NCBI RefSeq assembly: GCF_000740675.1
Contig: NZ_JPXI01000002.1
Span: forward strand, 1 to 56,000
Direction: 5' to 3'
Length of the DNA: 56,000 nt
Source of the DNA: Massilia sp. BSC265
GTDB taxonomy: Bacteria; Pseudomonadota; Gammaproteobacteria; Burkholderiales; Burkholderiaceae_D
The notes under the pieces are model-generated. The model worked only from the letters and a program-made list of their open reading frames with translations, made no database searches and had not been told where the DNA came from. Positions 8,595 through 17,062 of the stretch are shown here, in pieces (the first letter of the stretch is position 1; each line of letters begins with the position of its first letter). Made by a program: the position numbers and the translations under genes.

Positions 8595-9884
8595 TCAGGC
8601 TGCCTTGCGCAGCGTTTTGGCCCGTGCCTTCGGCGCAGCCGGCGCTTTCGGCGCGGTCGACGCCGGCAGCGTGCGCTCGGGCTTGAACGAGAAGTGCATC
8701 CAGATCAGGGAGACGCACACCGTGCCGTAGAGCAGCATGAACGAGCTCGAGCGGATGCCGGTCAGGTCGACGATGGCGCCGAACAGGATCGGCAGGATGA
8801 AGCCGCCAAGGCCGCCGGCCAGGCCGACGACGCCGGAGACCGCACCGATGTTGTCGCTGAAGTCGTCGGCAATGAAGCGGAACACCGAGGCCTTGCCGAT
8901 TGCCATGGCCACGCCGACCACGAACAGCAGGGCGGTGAAGGCCACCGGGCCGAGGCCGATCTGCAGGTCCATGACGCCCTCGACGGTCTTGACGCTCATC
9001 GTGGTTTGCGGATACGACAGGATGAAGAAGCAGACCCAGCACACCCACATCACCCACCAGGTGACCTTGTAGGCGCCGTACTTGTCGGAGATCCAGCCGC
9101 CGAGCGCGCGCAGCACGCCGCCGGGGAGCGAGAAGCAGGCAGCCAGCAGGGCGGCCAGCTTCAGGTCGAAGCCGTATTCGCCGACATAGTATTTGGTCAT
9201 CCACAGGGCCAGGGCCACGTAACCGCCGAACACGACCGAGTAGTACTGGCAGTAGCGCCAGACGCGCGGGTCCTTCAGCACGCGCATCTGCTGGGCGAAG
9301 GATTCGCCGGACGGCGTCTTGTGCGACGGGTCGGAATACGAACCGAACCAGAACAGCAGGGCGGTGGCCACCATGACCAGGGCATACACCTTGGGCAGGA
9401 ACTGCCAACCGGCGGCCGCGATGATGGCGGGGGCGGCGAACTTGGTCAGGGCCGAGCCCGAATTGCCGGCGCCGAACACGCCCATGGCGAAACCGCGGCG
9501 TTCCTTGCCATACCAGCGCGCCACGTAGGGCGTGCCGACCGAGAACGAGCCGCCGGCCAGGCCGACGAACAGGCCGAGCACCAGGAAGTGCCAGTACTCG
9601 GTCGCGTAGCTGATCAGGTAGATCGGCAGCGCGCAGGCCATCATCAGGGTGAAGAAGACGATGCGGCCGCCGAAGCGGTCGGTCCAGATGCCGAGCGGCA
9701 CGCGCGCCAGCGCGCCGGTCAGCACCGGTGTGGCGATCAAGAGACCGAACTCGGTCTCGTTCAGGCCCAGCTTGGCCTTGATGGGGATGCCCAGGACTGC
9801 GAACATCATCCAGATCGCAAAGCAGATCGTGAATGCAAAGGTACTGCTGACGAGGACCGCAAACGGTCTCTTATCGGTGCTCAT
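8595..9884 (-). CDS. narK1: Nitrate transporter, NarK1 type
   Basis: A 429-residue major facilitator protein of the nitrate/nitrite porter family, about 12 TM segments. It has the family motif GLAGGSFSVGTPYVARWY around residues 120-140 and the cytoplasmic loop LGIWTDRFGGR. The C-terminus is a soluble Ala/Pro/Lys tail. NarK1 types usually import nitrate with protons. It is the first gene of narK1-narK2 and starts with ATG at 9884 behind a good AGGAGA site. A NarL-type operator lies 122 bp upstream in the same orientation as that of narG. It is only distantly similar to narK2, so this is not a recent duplication. Confidence 0.92.
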   Translation of the reverse strand: MSTDKRPFAVLVSSTFAFTICFAIWMMFAVLGIPIKAKLGLNETEFGLLIATPVLTGALARVPLGIWTDRFGGRIVFFTLMMACALPIYLISYATEYWHFLVLGLFVGLAGGSFSVGTPYVARWYGKERRGFAMGVFGAGNSGSALTKFAAPAIIAAAGWQFLPKVYALVMVATALLFWFGSYSDPSHKTPSGESFAQQMRVLKDPRVWRYCQYYSVVFGGYVALALWMTKYYVGEYGFDLKLAALLAACFSLPGGVLRALGGWISDKYGAYKVTWWVMWVCWVCFFILSYPQTTMSVKTVEGVMDLQIGLGPVAFTALLFVVGVAMAIGKASVFRFIADDFSDNIGAVSGVVGLAGGLGGFILPILFGAIVDLTGIRSSSFMLLYGTVCVSLIWMHFSFKPERTLPASTAPKAPAAPKARAKTLRKAA

Positions 9885-10005
9885 GGTTTTCTCCTGAAAC
9901 GCACTTTTCGATAGGTGGAAGCGTACGTGGAAGCGGCGTGCCCAACTATTGGCCGGAGGGCGGTTTTCGAGTGGACAAGCGAGCTAGGGCCGCACGCCGG
10001 ATGGG

Positions 10006-10032
10006 CTAGGGCAGCTAGTCATAAAGGTGTAG
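10006..10032 (-). promoter_or_regulatory. NarL-type operator between narK1 and the hybrid kinase
   Basis: TAGTCAT-AA-AGGTGTA (10016-10031) forms the 7-2-7 palindrome, with an extra CTAG at 10006, exactly 9 bp before the next CTAG. A further CTAG lies at 9984. The asymmetric third half-site faces narK1 (122 bp to its start), as it faces narG (120 bp), so narK1 is the likelier target. The kinase at 10126 could also respond. Confidence 0.7.
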
Positions 10033-10125
10033 CGGGCCGTCCGGCAGGCGCGCCGCGATCCGTCCGACCTGAGCCGGCGCAAGCGTGTACGATGGCGGCA
10101 TCTCCACGAAGTCCAGACGTATGCC

Positions 10126-12507
10126 ATGCCGAACCTGTTGAGCCCGCAACAACTGAGAAGCATCATCGATATCGCCGAGAACGCCGTTGTCTGCACCGAC
10201 GAGGCGCAGCGGATCGTGCTCTTCAACCAGGGGGCGGAACGGGTGTTCGGCTGGACCGCCGAGGAGGTGGTCGGCCGCGACCTGGCAGTCCTGGTTCCCG
10301 AACGTTTCCGCCCGGGGCACGGCGAGCGCGTCGCCGGCTTTCGCAATGGCGTGCGGCCGGCACGGCGGATGGGCGAACGCGGCACCATCTACGCGGTGCG
10401 CAAGGACGGCAGCGAATTTCCGGCAGAGGCCACGATCTCGAAATCCGAGGCGGACGGGCGCGTCATCCTCACCGCGATCCTGCAGGATATTTCTGAGCGG
10501 ACGGCCTACGAGCGCGAACTGGAAGCGGCCAGGGACAAGGCGGAGGCCGCGATGCAGGCCAAGAGCATGTTCCTGGCCAATATGAGCCATGAGATCCGTA
10601 CGCCGCTGAACGCCGTCATCGGCATGACGAGCCTGCTCCTGCACACCGACATCAACGAGGAACAGCGCGATTACACGGAAACCATCCGTTCCAGCGGCGA
10701 AGCGCTGCTGTCGATCATCAACGACCTGCTCGACTACTCGAAACTGGAGGTGGGGCGCCTCGACCTCGAGCGCCATGCTTTCGAGGTGCGGCGCTGCGTC
10801 GAGGATGCGCTCGACCTGCTGGCGCCGGCCGCCAGCGAAAAGAACCTCGACCTGGCCTACATGCTGGAGCCGGGCGTGCCGGCAACGATCCTGGCCGACG
10901 CCACCCGCCTGCGGCAGATCCTGGTGAACCTGCTGTCGAATGCAATCAAGTTCACCCATCACGGCGAAGTCGTGGTCACGGTGTCGGCCACGTGGAACGA
11001 GGCGGGCGGGGCGGGCGCGGCAGGTGGGGCGGGCGCCACAGGCGACCGCCGGCTGGCGTTTGCCGTACGGGATACCGGCATCGGCATCCCGGCCCACCGC
11101 CTGGAGGATATCTTCAGTTCGTTCACCCAGGTCGATGCCTCCACCACGCGCAAGTACGGCGGGACTGGGCTGGGCTTGACGATCAGCCGGCGCCTGGCCG
11201 AGATGATGGGGGGCAGTCTCACCGTGGAGAGCGAAGTAGGGCGCGGCTCGACCTTCACCTTCACCATCGAAGCCGAAGCCTTCGACGAGCAGCTGGCCGA
11301 GAACGTGCTGCGCGACCGCGCCACGCACGTGCGCGGCCGGCGCATCCTGATCGTCGACGACAACGCCACCAACCGGCGCATCCTCATGAAACAAGCATTG
11401 CTTTGGGGAATGGAGCCGTTGGCGGCGGCATCAAGCGTCGAGGCGGTCGACCTGGTCCGCGATGGGCATCCCTTCGACGTCGCCGTGCTCGACATGCAGA
11501 TGCCCGACATGGATGGCGCCCGCCTCGCGGTCGAGTTGCGCAAGCATCGCGACCGCAAGGCGCTGCCGCTGGTGTTGTTGACCTCGGTCGGCCAGCGCCA
11601 GCGCGCCGGCGCCGATGCCGAGTCCATGGGTGCGTTCTCGGCCTGGCTCAACAAGCCGATCAAGCCGGCCGCGCTGCTCGAGGCGCTGCAGCAGGTTCTC
11701 GGAGAACGTTCGGGCGGCACGGATCGGGCACAGTTCCCAACGGCGCAGGAGCCGAGGGCTGCGGCACAGGTGGACATCCTGGTCGCGGAAGACAATACGA
11801 TCAACCAGAAGGTCATCAAGCAGTTGCTGCGCCACCTCGGCTACCGGGCCGACGTGGTCGCCAACGGCCTGGAGGCGCTCGAGGCCCTGGAGCGCCAGGA
11901 GTACCAGGTGATCCTGATGGACATGCAGATGCCGGAGATGGATGGGCTGGAGGCGACGCGCCGGCTGCGCCAGCGCTTCCGCGGTGCGAATGCGCCCTAC
12001 ATCATCGCGATGACCGCCAATGCCATGCCGGGAGACCGCGAACGCTGCCTGGACGCGGGCATGAACGACTACGTGCCCAAGCCGATCGAGCTCGAGGTGC
12101 TGGACGGCGCCCTGGCGGCGGCGGTCGAGCACGTCGCGGCGCGCCAGCGCGACGAGGCGGTCATCAACGCGTCACGCATCGACCAGCTGCGGGCGATCGA
12201 CGACGGCGCTTCGCTGCTGCAAGAAGTGATCGGCTCCTTTGTCGGCGAGGTGCCCCAGTTGCTGGACAAGCTGGCCCATGCGGTCGAGACGCAGGACGGT
12301 CCGCTGCTCGCATCGACGGCGCATTACTTGCAGTCGAGTATCGACTTCGTCGGCGCCAACCGCATGCGGCTGCCTTGCACCAATCTCGAGCTGATGGGCA
12401 AGGGCGAGAATTTCGAGGACGCCGGCGCGCAGCTTGCGGAGTTGACGGGCGCCTATGAAGAAGCGAGAACGGCCTTGCTGGCGCTGCGCGCGCAGGCCGG
12501 CGCTTGA
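10126..12507 (+). CDS. PAS hybrid sensor histidine kinase with two receiver domains and a C-terminal Hpt-like domain
   Basis: A 793-residue cytoplasmic hybrid kinase. Order: PAS (about 8-125), HisKA with [10 protein letters not shown] (His155), HATPase with DTGIGIP and GGTGLGL, receiver 1 ([10 protein letters not shown], Asp456), receiver 2 ([10 protein letters not shown], Asp599), and an Hpt-like end around His733. The Hpt motif reads AHYLQSS instead of the usual AHxLKGSS, so the Lys and Gly after the His are lost. There is no TM segment, so it senses an internal signal. It sits between narK1 and narL, convergent with narL by 37 bp. Its place suggests a role in nitrate or redox control, but the sequence does not show the ligand. 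Confidence 0.88.
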   Translation: MPNLLSPQQLRSIIDIAENAVVCTDEAQRIVLFNQGAERVFGWTAEEVVGRDLAVLVPERFRPGHGERVAGFRNGVRPARRMGERGTIYAVRKDGSEFPAEATISKSEADGRVILTAILQDISERTAYERELEAARDKAEAAMQAKSMFLANMSHEIRTPLNAVIGMTSLLLHTDINEEQRDYTETIRSSGEALLSIINDLLDYSKLEVGRLDLERHAFEVRRCVEDALDLLAPAASEKNLDLAYMLEPGVPATILADATRLRQILVNLLSNAIKFTHHGEVVVTVSATWNEAGGAGAAGGAGATGDRRLAFAVRDTGIGIPAHRLEDIFSSFTQVDASTTRKYGGTGLGLTISRRLAEMMGGSLTVESEVGRGSTFTFTIEAEAFDEQLAENVLRDRATHVRGRRILIVDDNATNRRILMKQALLWGMEPLAAASSVEAVDLVRDGHPFDVAVLDMQMPDMDGARLAVELRKHRDRKALPLVLLTSVGQRQRAGADAESMGAFSAWLNKPIKPAALLEALQQVLGERSGGTDRAQFPTAQEPRAAAQVDILVAEDNTINQKVIKQLLRHLGYRADVVANGLEALEALERQEYQVILMDMQMPEMDGLEATRRLRQRFRGANAPYIIAMTANAMPGDRERCLDAGMNDYVPKPIELEVLDGALAAAVEHVAARQRDEAVINASRIDQLRAIDDGASLLQEVIGSFVGEVPQLLDKLAHAVETQDGPLLASTAHYLQSSIDFVGANRMRLPCTNLELMGKGENFEDAGAQLAELTGAYEEARTALLALRAQAGA

Positions 12508-12544
12508 GGCCTGCAACCTGGGCCGGCGCCCGGCATCGCGCAGC

Positions 12545-13231
12545 TCACGGCTGGCGTTCGGAATTCCCGCTCAGTCCCTGCTCGACGGCGAATACCGCCG
12601 CCTGGACCCGGCTGGACAGGCCCAGTTTCTTGAGGATGTTCTGCACGTGGATCTTGACCGTGCTTTCGGCGAGGTCGAGCACGCGGGCAATCAGCTTGTT
12701 GCTTTCGCCACGCGCCAGGCAGGCAAGGATCTCGCGCTCGCGCGGCGTCAGCTTGTCCAGCTCGGACGGCGGGGCCGGGGCCTTGGGCTCGCGCTGCTTC
12801 TGCAGTTGCGCCATCAGCTTGCCCGTCATCGATTCGGCCAGGACCGACTCGCCGGCGGCGGCGCGTTCGATCGCACGCACCAGGTAATCGGCGTCGATGT
12901 TCTTGATCAGGTAGCCGCGCGCACCAGCCTGCAGCGCGGTGGCGAGGTCTTCGGCCTCTTCGGAAACGGTCAACATGATCACGACGGCCTCGGGCCAGCC
13001 TTGCAGGATGAGCTGCAGCGTTTCGACCCCGGACATGCCCGGCATATGCAGGTCGAGCAGGATGACGTCGGGCTTGAACTGCATCGCCCGCTTGACCCCG
13101 TCGACGCCGTCCGAGGCCTCGCCCACCACGGCGAAACGAGGATTGCGTTGTAGCAACGATCGCACGCCGCTGCGGAACAGCGGATGGTCGTCGACGAGCA
13201 GGACTTGAATTGGCTCGCTTGATTCGGCCAT
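12545..13231 (-). CDS. narL: Nitrate/nitrite response regulator NarL
   Basis: A 228-residue NarL/FixJ response regulator. The receiver has DDHPLFR, phospho-acceptor Asp60 (LLDLHMPG) and the conserved Lys in YLIKN. The LuxR-type HTH is LTPREREILACLARG with recognition helix STVKIHVQNILKKL. Escherichia coli NarL has VKVHVK there, so the second DNA-contacting Lys is Gln here. This could fit the altered half-site (TAG as well as TAC) seen upstream of target genes. It follows narX by 18 bp and ends the moaA-can-narX-narL operon. Confidence 0.92.
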   Translation of the reverse strand: MAESSEPIQVLLVDDHPLFRSGVRSLLQRNPRFAVVGEASDGVDGVKRAMQFKPDVILLDLHMPGMSGVETLQLILQGWPEAVVIMLTVSEEAEDLATALQAGARGYLIKNIDADYLVRAIERAAAGESVLAESMTGKLMAQLQKQREPKAPAPPSELDKLTPREREILACLARGESNKLIARVLDLAESTVKIHVQNILKKLGLSSRVQAAVFAVEQGLSGNSERQP

Positions 13232-13249
13232 GCAATTACTCCAATTTAC

Positions 13250-15229
13250 TCAGGCGACCCGCCGCTGCGCACTCGGCACGTGCAGGCGGACGGTGGTTCC
13301 GGCGCCGGGCCTGGACTCGATCGCCAGGTTGGCGTGGATATGCTGGGCCCGCTCGTGCATGATGTGCAGGCCCACGTGCTCATCGGTTACGGTGGACGCC
13401 ACGGTAGAGTCGAACCCGATGCCATTATCGCTGATCGAGAGCGAAAAGTCTTGGCTGTCCCGGACGCGGACCAGCACGCTGTCGGCGCGCGCGTGCTTGC
13501 GGATGTTCGACAGGGCTTCCTGTACGATGAACAGGATCTGCAGCTGCTCCTCGCGCGCGAAGGGCGGGCCGCCGCTGCCTTCGGCAGAGAAGCTGGCGTC
13601 GAGTCCGGTCTGGTCGCGGAACTTGCGGACCGCCTTGCGTAGTGCGCCATTCAGGTCTTCTTCTTCCAGGCGGCTGCGGAAATTCTGCAGCAGCTCGCGC
13701 ACGTCCTCGTAGCTTTCCTTGACGCCGGCACGCAGGGCGGGCACGATCTCGGCCGCCTCCTGCTGCTGGCCGCTGCGCAGCGACGATTCCAGCATCTGCA
13801 CCTGGAGGTTCAAAAAATTCAGGCCTTGGGCGATGCTGTCGTGCAGGCCACGCGCAACCATGTTGCGCTCTTCCGAAATGGCCATTTCGCGTTCACGGGC
13901 AGCCAGGCGAATATTCTCGATCGCCGTGCCGAGCAGCCGGCCGAGGGTGTCGAGCAGGGCGGTTTCATGCGGGCCGAAACGTCGTTCGCTCCGAAAGTGC
14001 AGGCTGAACACCCCGAGGTGCTGGTCTTGCGCGAAGATCTGGAACAGCGACACAGTGCTGAAACCCTCCGCCGCGCATTGCAATCCGGGCGGCGAGGTGG
14101 ACGCTTGCGGCAGGCTGCCGAGCCAGTGCACCACCGCTTCCTTGTGTTGTGCCGCCTCGCCGCACAGGCAGTCGCCCACCGGCATGCAACGTTCGGCTTC
14201 GGCGATCGCGTCGGACAGCCCGTGCTGCACGACCAGGTGCACCTTGTCGCTGCCCGCGTCCACCAGCCGCACTGAGCCGGCGTCGGCGCCGAAATAGCGG
14301 ACGATCCGTTCCAGGAAGCCTTCGCACATCGGCTCGAGCGTCTGGCGCACCTGCAGGAAGGCGGCGCTGTCGTAGAGCAGTGCCAGTTCGCGGTTCTGTT
14401 CTTCAAGCGCGGCCGTCTTGTCCTGGACCTTCTGTTCCAGGTTGCCGTATACCTGCTGCAGGCGGTCGGCCATCTGGTTGAAGCCGGCCGCCAACTGGCC
14501 GAATTCGTCCTTGCTGTCGACATCCAGGCGCACGCCGAACTCGGTATCCGCCATGCTGCGCAGGCCTGCATGCAGGCGTTCGACCGGGGCGACGATCAGG
14601 CTGAACATCATGTAGACGAGAACAACCGTCCCACCTACCGCCAGCGCCATCAAGGCCAGCTGCGAGGAGCGCAGCCAGAAGGTGCGAATTTCGTTATCGC
14701 GTTCGATCAGGCGTACGACTTCATCGATCTTGCTCACATAGGCGTCGGTCCTGGCCAGGAAGCGGCGCAGGACCGTCACTCTTTCGGCGCCCCGCGCGGC
14801 GAGCACCTGCTGCGCCAGCGGGCGCATGTCCTGATGCCAGCGCAGCGCCAGCAGGTCGAAGCCGGTGCGGATGGCGGCCGTCGGGGGCAGCCCGAGCGGG
14901 CGCTGCGGGTCGCCGCGCGCAATCAGCTCGAGGGTGGAATCGATCAGGGCGATCTGGCGGCGTGCCGCCTCGTCGAAGCCGGCCCCGGGAGTATGGACGT
15001 CGCGCCCGAGCAGCATCGCCAGGCGGTATTCATGCTTGCGCAGGCTGCCGGTCTCGTTGATCGCGGCGGCGGCGCCTTCGAGTTGCCAGGACAGCCACAG
15101 CGTGGCGCCGATCGCGGCCAGCGCCAGCAGGAGGAAGCCCACCAGCGCGCCGGCGATCCGGGTGGACAGGCGCAGCCGAACCGGAATCGGCGGGTAGTCG
15201 GGCATGCCGGCCGGCGTGGTCGCGCTCAT
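13250..15229 (-). CDS. narX: Nitrate/nitrite sensor histidine kinase NarX
   Basis: A 659-residue membrane sensor that phosphorylates NarL. TM1 lies near 26-48. Just after it, INETGSLRKHEYRLAML (57-73) matches the nitrate-binding P-box of NarX. TM2 is near residue 190, then HAMP, a GAF-like central region with CMPVGDCLC, a HisKA_3 dimerisation helix (ARGLHDSIAQ, His463) and HATPase with SISDNGIGFD. The start at 15229 overlaps the stop of the carbonic anhydrase gene as ATGA, which implies translational coupling. The longer in-frame start to 15610 is rejected for that reason. Confidence 0.92.
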   Translation of the reverse strand: MSATTPAGMPDYPPIPVRLRLSTRIAGALVGFLLLALAAIGATLWLSWQLEGAAAAINETGSLRKHEYRLAMLLGRDVHTPGAGFDEAARRQIALIDSTLELIARGDPQRPLGLPPTAAIRTGFDLLALRWHQDMRPLAQQVLAARGAERVTVLRRFLARTDAYVSKIDEVVRLIERDNEIRTFWLRSSQLALMALAVGGTVVLVYMMFSLIVAPVERLHAGLRSMADTEFGVRLDVDSKDEFGQLAAGFNQMADRLQQVYGNLEQKVQDKTAALEEQNRELALLYDSAAFLQVRQTLEPMCEGFLERIVRYFGADAGSVRLVDAGSDKVHLVVQHGLSDAIAEAERCMPVGDCLCGEAAQHKEAVVHWLGSLPQASTSPPGLQCAAEGFSTVSLFQIFAQDQHLGVFSLHFRSERRFGPHETALLDTLGRLLGTAIENIRLAAREREMAISEERNMVARGLHDSIAQGLNFLNLQVQMLESSLRSGQQQEAAEIVPALRAGVKESYEDVRELLQNFRSRLEEEDLNGALRKAVRKFRDQTGLDASFSAEGSGGPPFAREEQLQILFIVQEALSNIRKHARADSVLVRVRDSQDFSLSISDNGIGFDSTVASTVTDEHVGLHIMHERAQHIHANLAIESRPGAGTTVRLHVPSAQRRVA

Positions 15230-15873
15230 GCCGCGGCGTCGACCGGCTCGACCAGGCTCAGGAACTCCTGCTTGCGCGGAGAATAGGCCAGCAGCGAACC
15301 GGTACCGATGTCGAAATACCAGCCGTGCAGGGCGAGCTTGCCGGCTTCCACGCGGCGCCTGATCCACGGATAGGTCATCAGGTTGTCCAGCGAGTGCAGG
15401 ATGCTGGCCAGCTCGGCCGCGCGGCAACGGCCTTCCTCGTGCTTGTGCGATAGTTTGCGTAATACTTCCTGGCGTACCGGTTCGGCGATGTGCATCCAGC
15501 GCGCCACGAAATCGGTCTCCTCGGTGACCCTGGTCTTCGACATCAAGGCCCGGATGCCGCCGCAGCGGGCATGGCCGAGCACGATGATGCGCGAGACTTC
15601 GAGGCCGCATACGGCGAACTCGATGGCGGAACTGACGCCGGGGGGCGCGTCCGGCGTGCAGGGCGGCACCAGGTTGGCGATATTGCGCACCACGAAGATG
15701 TCGCCCGGGTCGCTGCCGGTCAACAGGGCCGGGTCGACCCGCGAGTCGCAGCAGCCGATGACCAGCGTGCCCGGATGCTGGCCGCTGCGCAGGCTGTCCA
15801 GGGCGGTCGGCTCGCTCAGGTACTGTTGCTGGAAGCGGCCGAAGCCACGGATAAATTTTTCGATGTCCTGCAT
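15226..15873 (-). CDS. can: Beta-class carbonic anhydrase
   Basis: A 215-residue zinc enzyme that interconverts CO2 and bicarbonate in the cytoplasm. Zinc and active-site residues are visible as CCDSR (Cys41, Asp43, Arg45) and GHARCGG (His101, Cys104). Length matches bacterial beta-CAs. It begins one base after the moaA stop and its stop overlaps the narX start as ATGA, so it is embedded in a nitrate-signalling operon. That placement is uncommon; it may supply bicarbonate during anaerobic growth or simply be a carried-over gene. Confidence 0.9.
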   Translation of the reverse strand: MQDIEKFIRGFGRFQQQYLSEPTALDSLRSGQHPGTLVIGCCDSRVDPALLTGSDPGDIFVVRNIANLVPPCTPDAPPGVSSAIEFAVCGLEVSRIIVLGHARCGGIRALMSKTRVTEETDFVARWMHIAEPVRQEVLRKLSHKHEEGRCRAAELASILHSLDNLMTYPWIRRRVEAGKLALHGWYFDIGTGSLLAYSPRKQEFLSLVEPVDAAA

Positions 15874-15874
15874 G

Positions 15875-16849
15875 TCAGCCTCCGGTCTGGGCCATGAAGC
15901 GGATGATCTTCTCCGGCCGTTCGGTGAATTCGTGTTTCTGCGGTTTGAGTTCGATCGCCGCCCGGATCGCCGCCTCGAGTTCGGCGTCGCTGGCGCCGCC
16001 GCGCAGCAGCGGGCGGAACTCGAACTTCTGCTCCTGGCCCAGGCACAGGTACAGCGTGCCGTCCACGGCCAGCCTGACCCGGTTGCAGGTCGCGCAGAAG
16101 TGCTGCGACATCGGCGTGATGAAGCCGATGCTGGTGCGGCCGTCGCGGGTGGCGAGGTAGCGCGCCGGGCCGCCGCCCAGTTCCACGGCCTGGGGCACCA
16201 GGTCGTAGCGCTCCTGCAGGCGGGCGCGGATCGGCTGCAGGTCCAGGTAGGACGTATTGCGGCCGGTAGCGCCCATCGGCATCACCTCGATCAGGCGTAG
16301 CACGAAGCCGTGTTCGATGCAGAACTCCGCCATGCGATCGATTTCGCCCTCGTTCACGCCACGCATGGCCACCATGTTGATCTTGATCGGCTCGAACCCG
16401 GCTTCCTTGCCTGCCATGATGCCGTCCATGATTTGGGCGTGGCTGTCGCGGCCGGTAATCGCCTGCATGCAGGCACGATCGAGCGTGTCGAGGCTGACGT
16501 TGATGCGGCTGACGCCCGCCGCGCGCAGCGCGCCCGCGTGACGCCGCAGCTGGGTAGCGTTGGTCGACATCGACAAGTCGTCGATGCCCTCGATGGCAGA
16601 GATGCGACCCGCGAGCTCGCTGACGTGGCGGCGCAGCAAGGGTTCGCCGCCGGTGAGGCGGACGCGGCGCGTGCCGAGACGGGCGAACGCGCCCAGCAGG
16701 CGTTCGATCTCGTCGAAGCTGAGCCAGTCGGCCGGTTCCTCGAAACCCTTGAATCCGGTCGGGATGCAATAGGTGCAACGCAGGTCACAGCGATCCGTCA
16801 CCGACAGGCGCAGGTACTCGATCGTTCGACCAAATCGGTCATGCAACAT
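15875..16849 (-). CDS. moaA: GTP 3',8-cyclase MoaA (molybdenum cofactor)
   Basis: A 324-residue radical SAM enzyme that, with MoaC, turns GTP into cyclic pyranopterin monophosphate, the first step to the molybdenum cofactor of NarG. The SAM cluster is CDLRCTYC (Cys21, 25, 28). The second cluster is CATCNRVR...YLC. The C-terminus ends in the conserved Gly-Gly (MAQTGG). I start at ATG 16849 because GGAG lies six bases upstream; a TTG start at 16861 is possible. A TACAAT -10 box at 16879-16884 and a NarL-like palindrome at 16931-16946 lie upstream. Confidence 0.95.
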   Translation of the reverse strand: MLHDRFGRTIEYLRLSVTDRCDLRCTYCIPTGFKGFEEPADWLSFDEIERLLGAFARLGTRRVRLTGGEPLLRRHVSELAGRISAIEGIDDLSMSTNATQLRRHAGALRAAGVSRINVSLDTLDRACMQAITGRDSHAQIMDGIMAGKEAGFEPIKINMVAMRGVNEGEIDRMAEFCIEHGFVLRLIEVMPMGATGRNTSYLDLQPIRARLQERYDLVPQAVELGGGPARYLATRDGRTSIGFITPMSQHFCATCNRVRLAVDGTLYLCLGQEQKFEFRPLLRGGASDAELEAAIRAAIELKPQKHEFTERPEKIIRFMAQTGG

Positions 16850-16878
16850 GCAAGGCTCCAATCAACATGAATGTCGTC

Positions 16879-16884
16879 ATTGTA
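16879..16884 (-). promoter_or_regulatory. -10 box of moaA operon
   Basis: Minus strand TACAAT lies 30 bp upstream of the moaA ATG. Its centre is exactly 57 bp from the centre of the NarL-like palindrome at 16931-16946. The same 57-bp distance recurs at the 99-residue membrane protein gene. No strong -35 is visible, as expected of an activated promoter. Confidence 0.55.
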
Positions 16885-16930
16885 TGGGGCTTGGGCGGGC
16901 GGGACAGTCGGCATGACGGAGGAAGGGGAG

Positions 16931-16946
16931 TAGTCACTTCGGCGTA
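16931..16946 (-). promoter_or_regulatory. NarL-like operator upstream of moaA
   Basis: TAGTCAC-TT-CGGCGTA is a 7-2-7 palindrome resembling the stronger NarL-type sites of this window. The third half-site 9 bp away is missing here (GGAA instead of CTAG). It lies 82 bp from the moaA start and could control the moaA-can-narX-narL operon, which would make narXL autoregulated. Confidence 0.5.
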
Positions 16947-17062
16947 TTCGTCGTCCGGGACACCGCCAGTACACTGTTCGTATTGCAATGGTGCAACATA
17001 TCTCGCGCAAATTCACCGCTGCATCGTGCAGTGGCGCCTCAAAAACAGAACAGTCAATTATC

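Noticed and set aside
7158..9884. narK1 and narK2 as a recent tandem duplication
   Set aside because: The two proteins belong to different NarK groups and share only family motifs.
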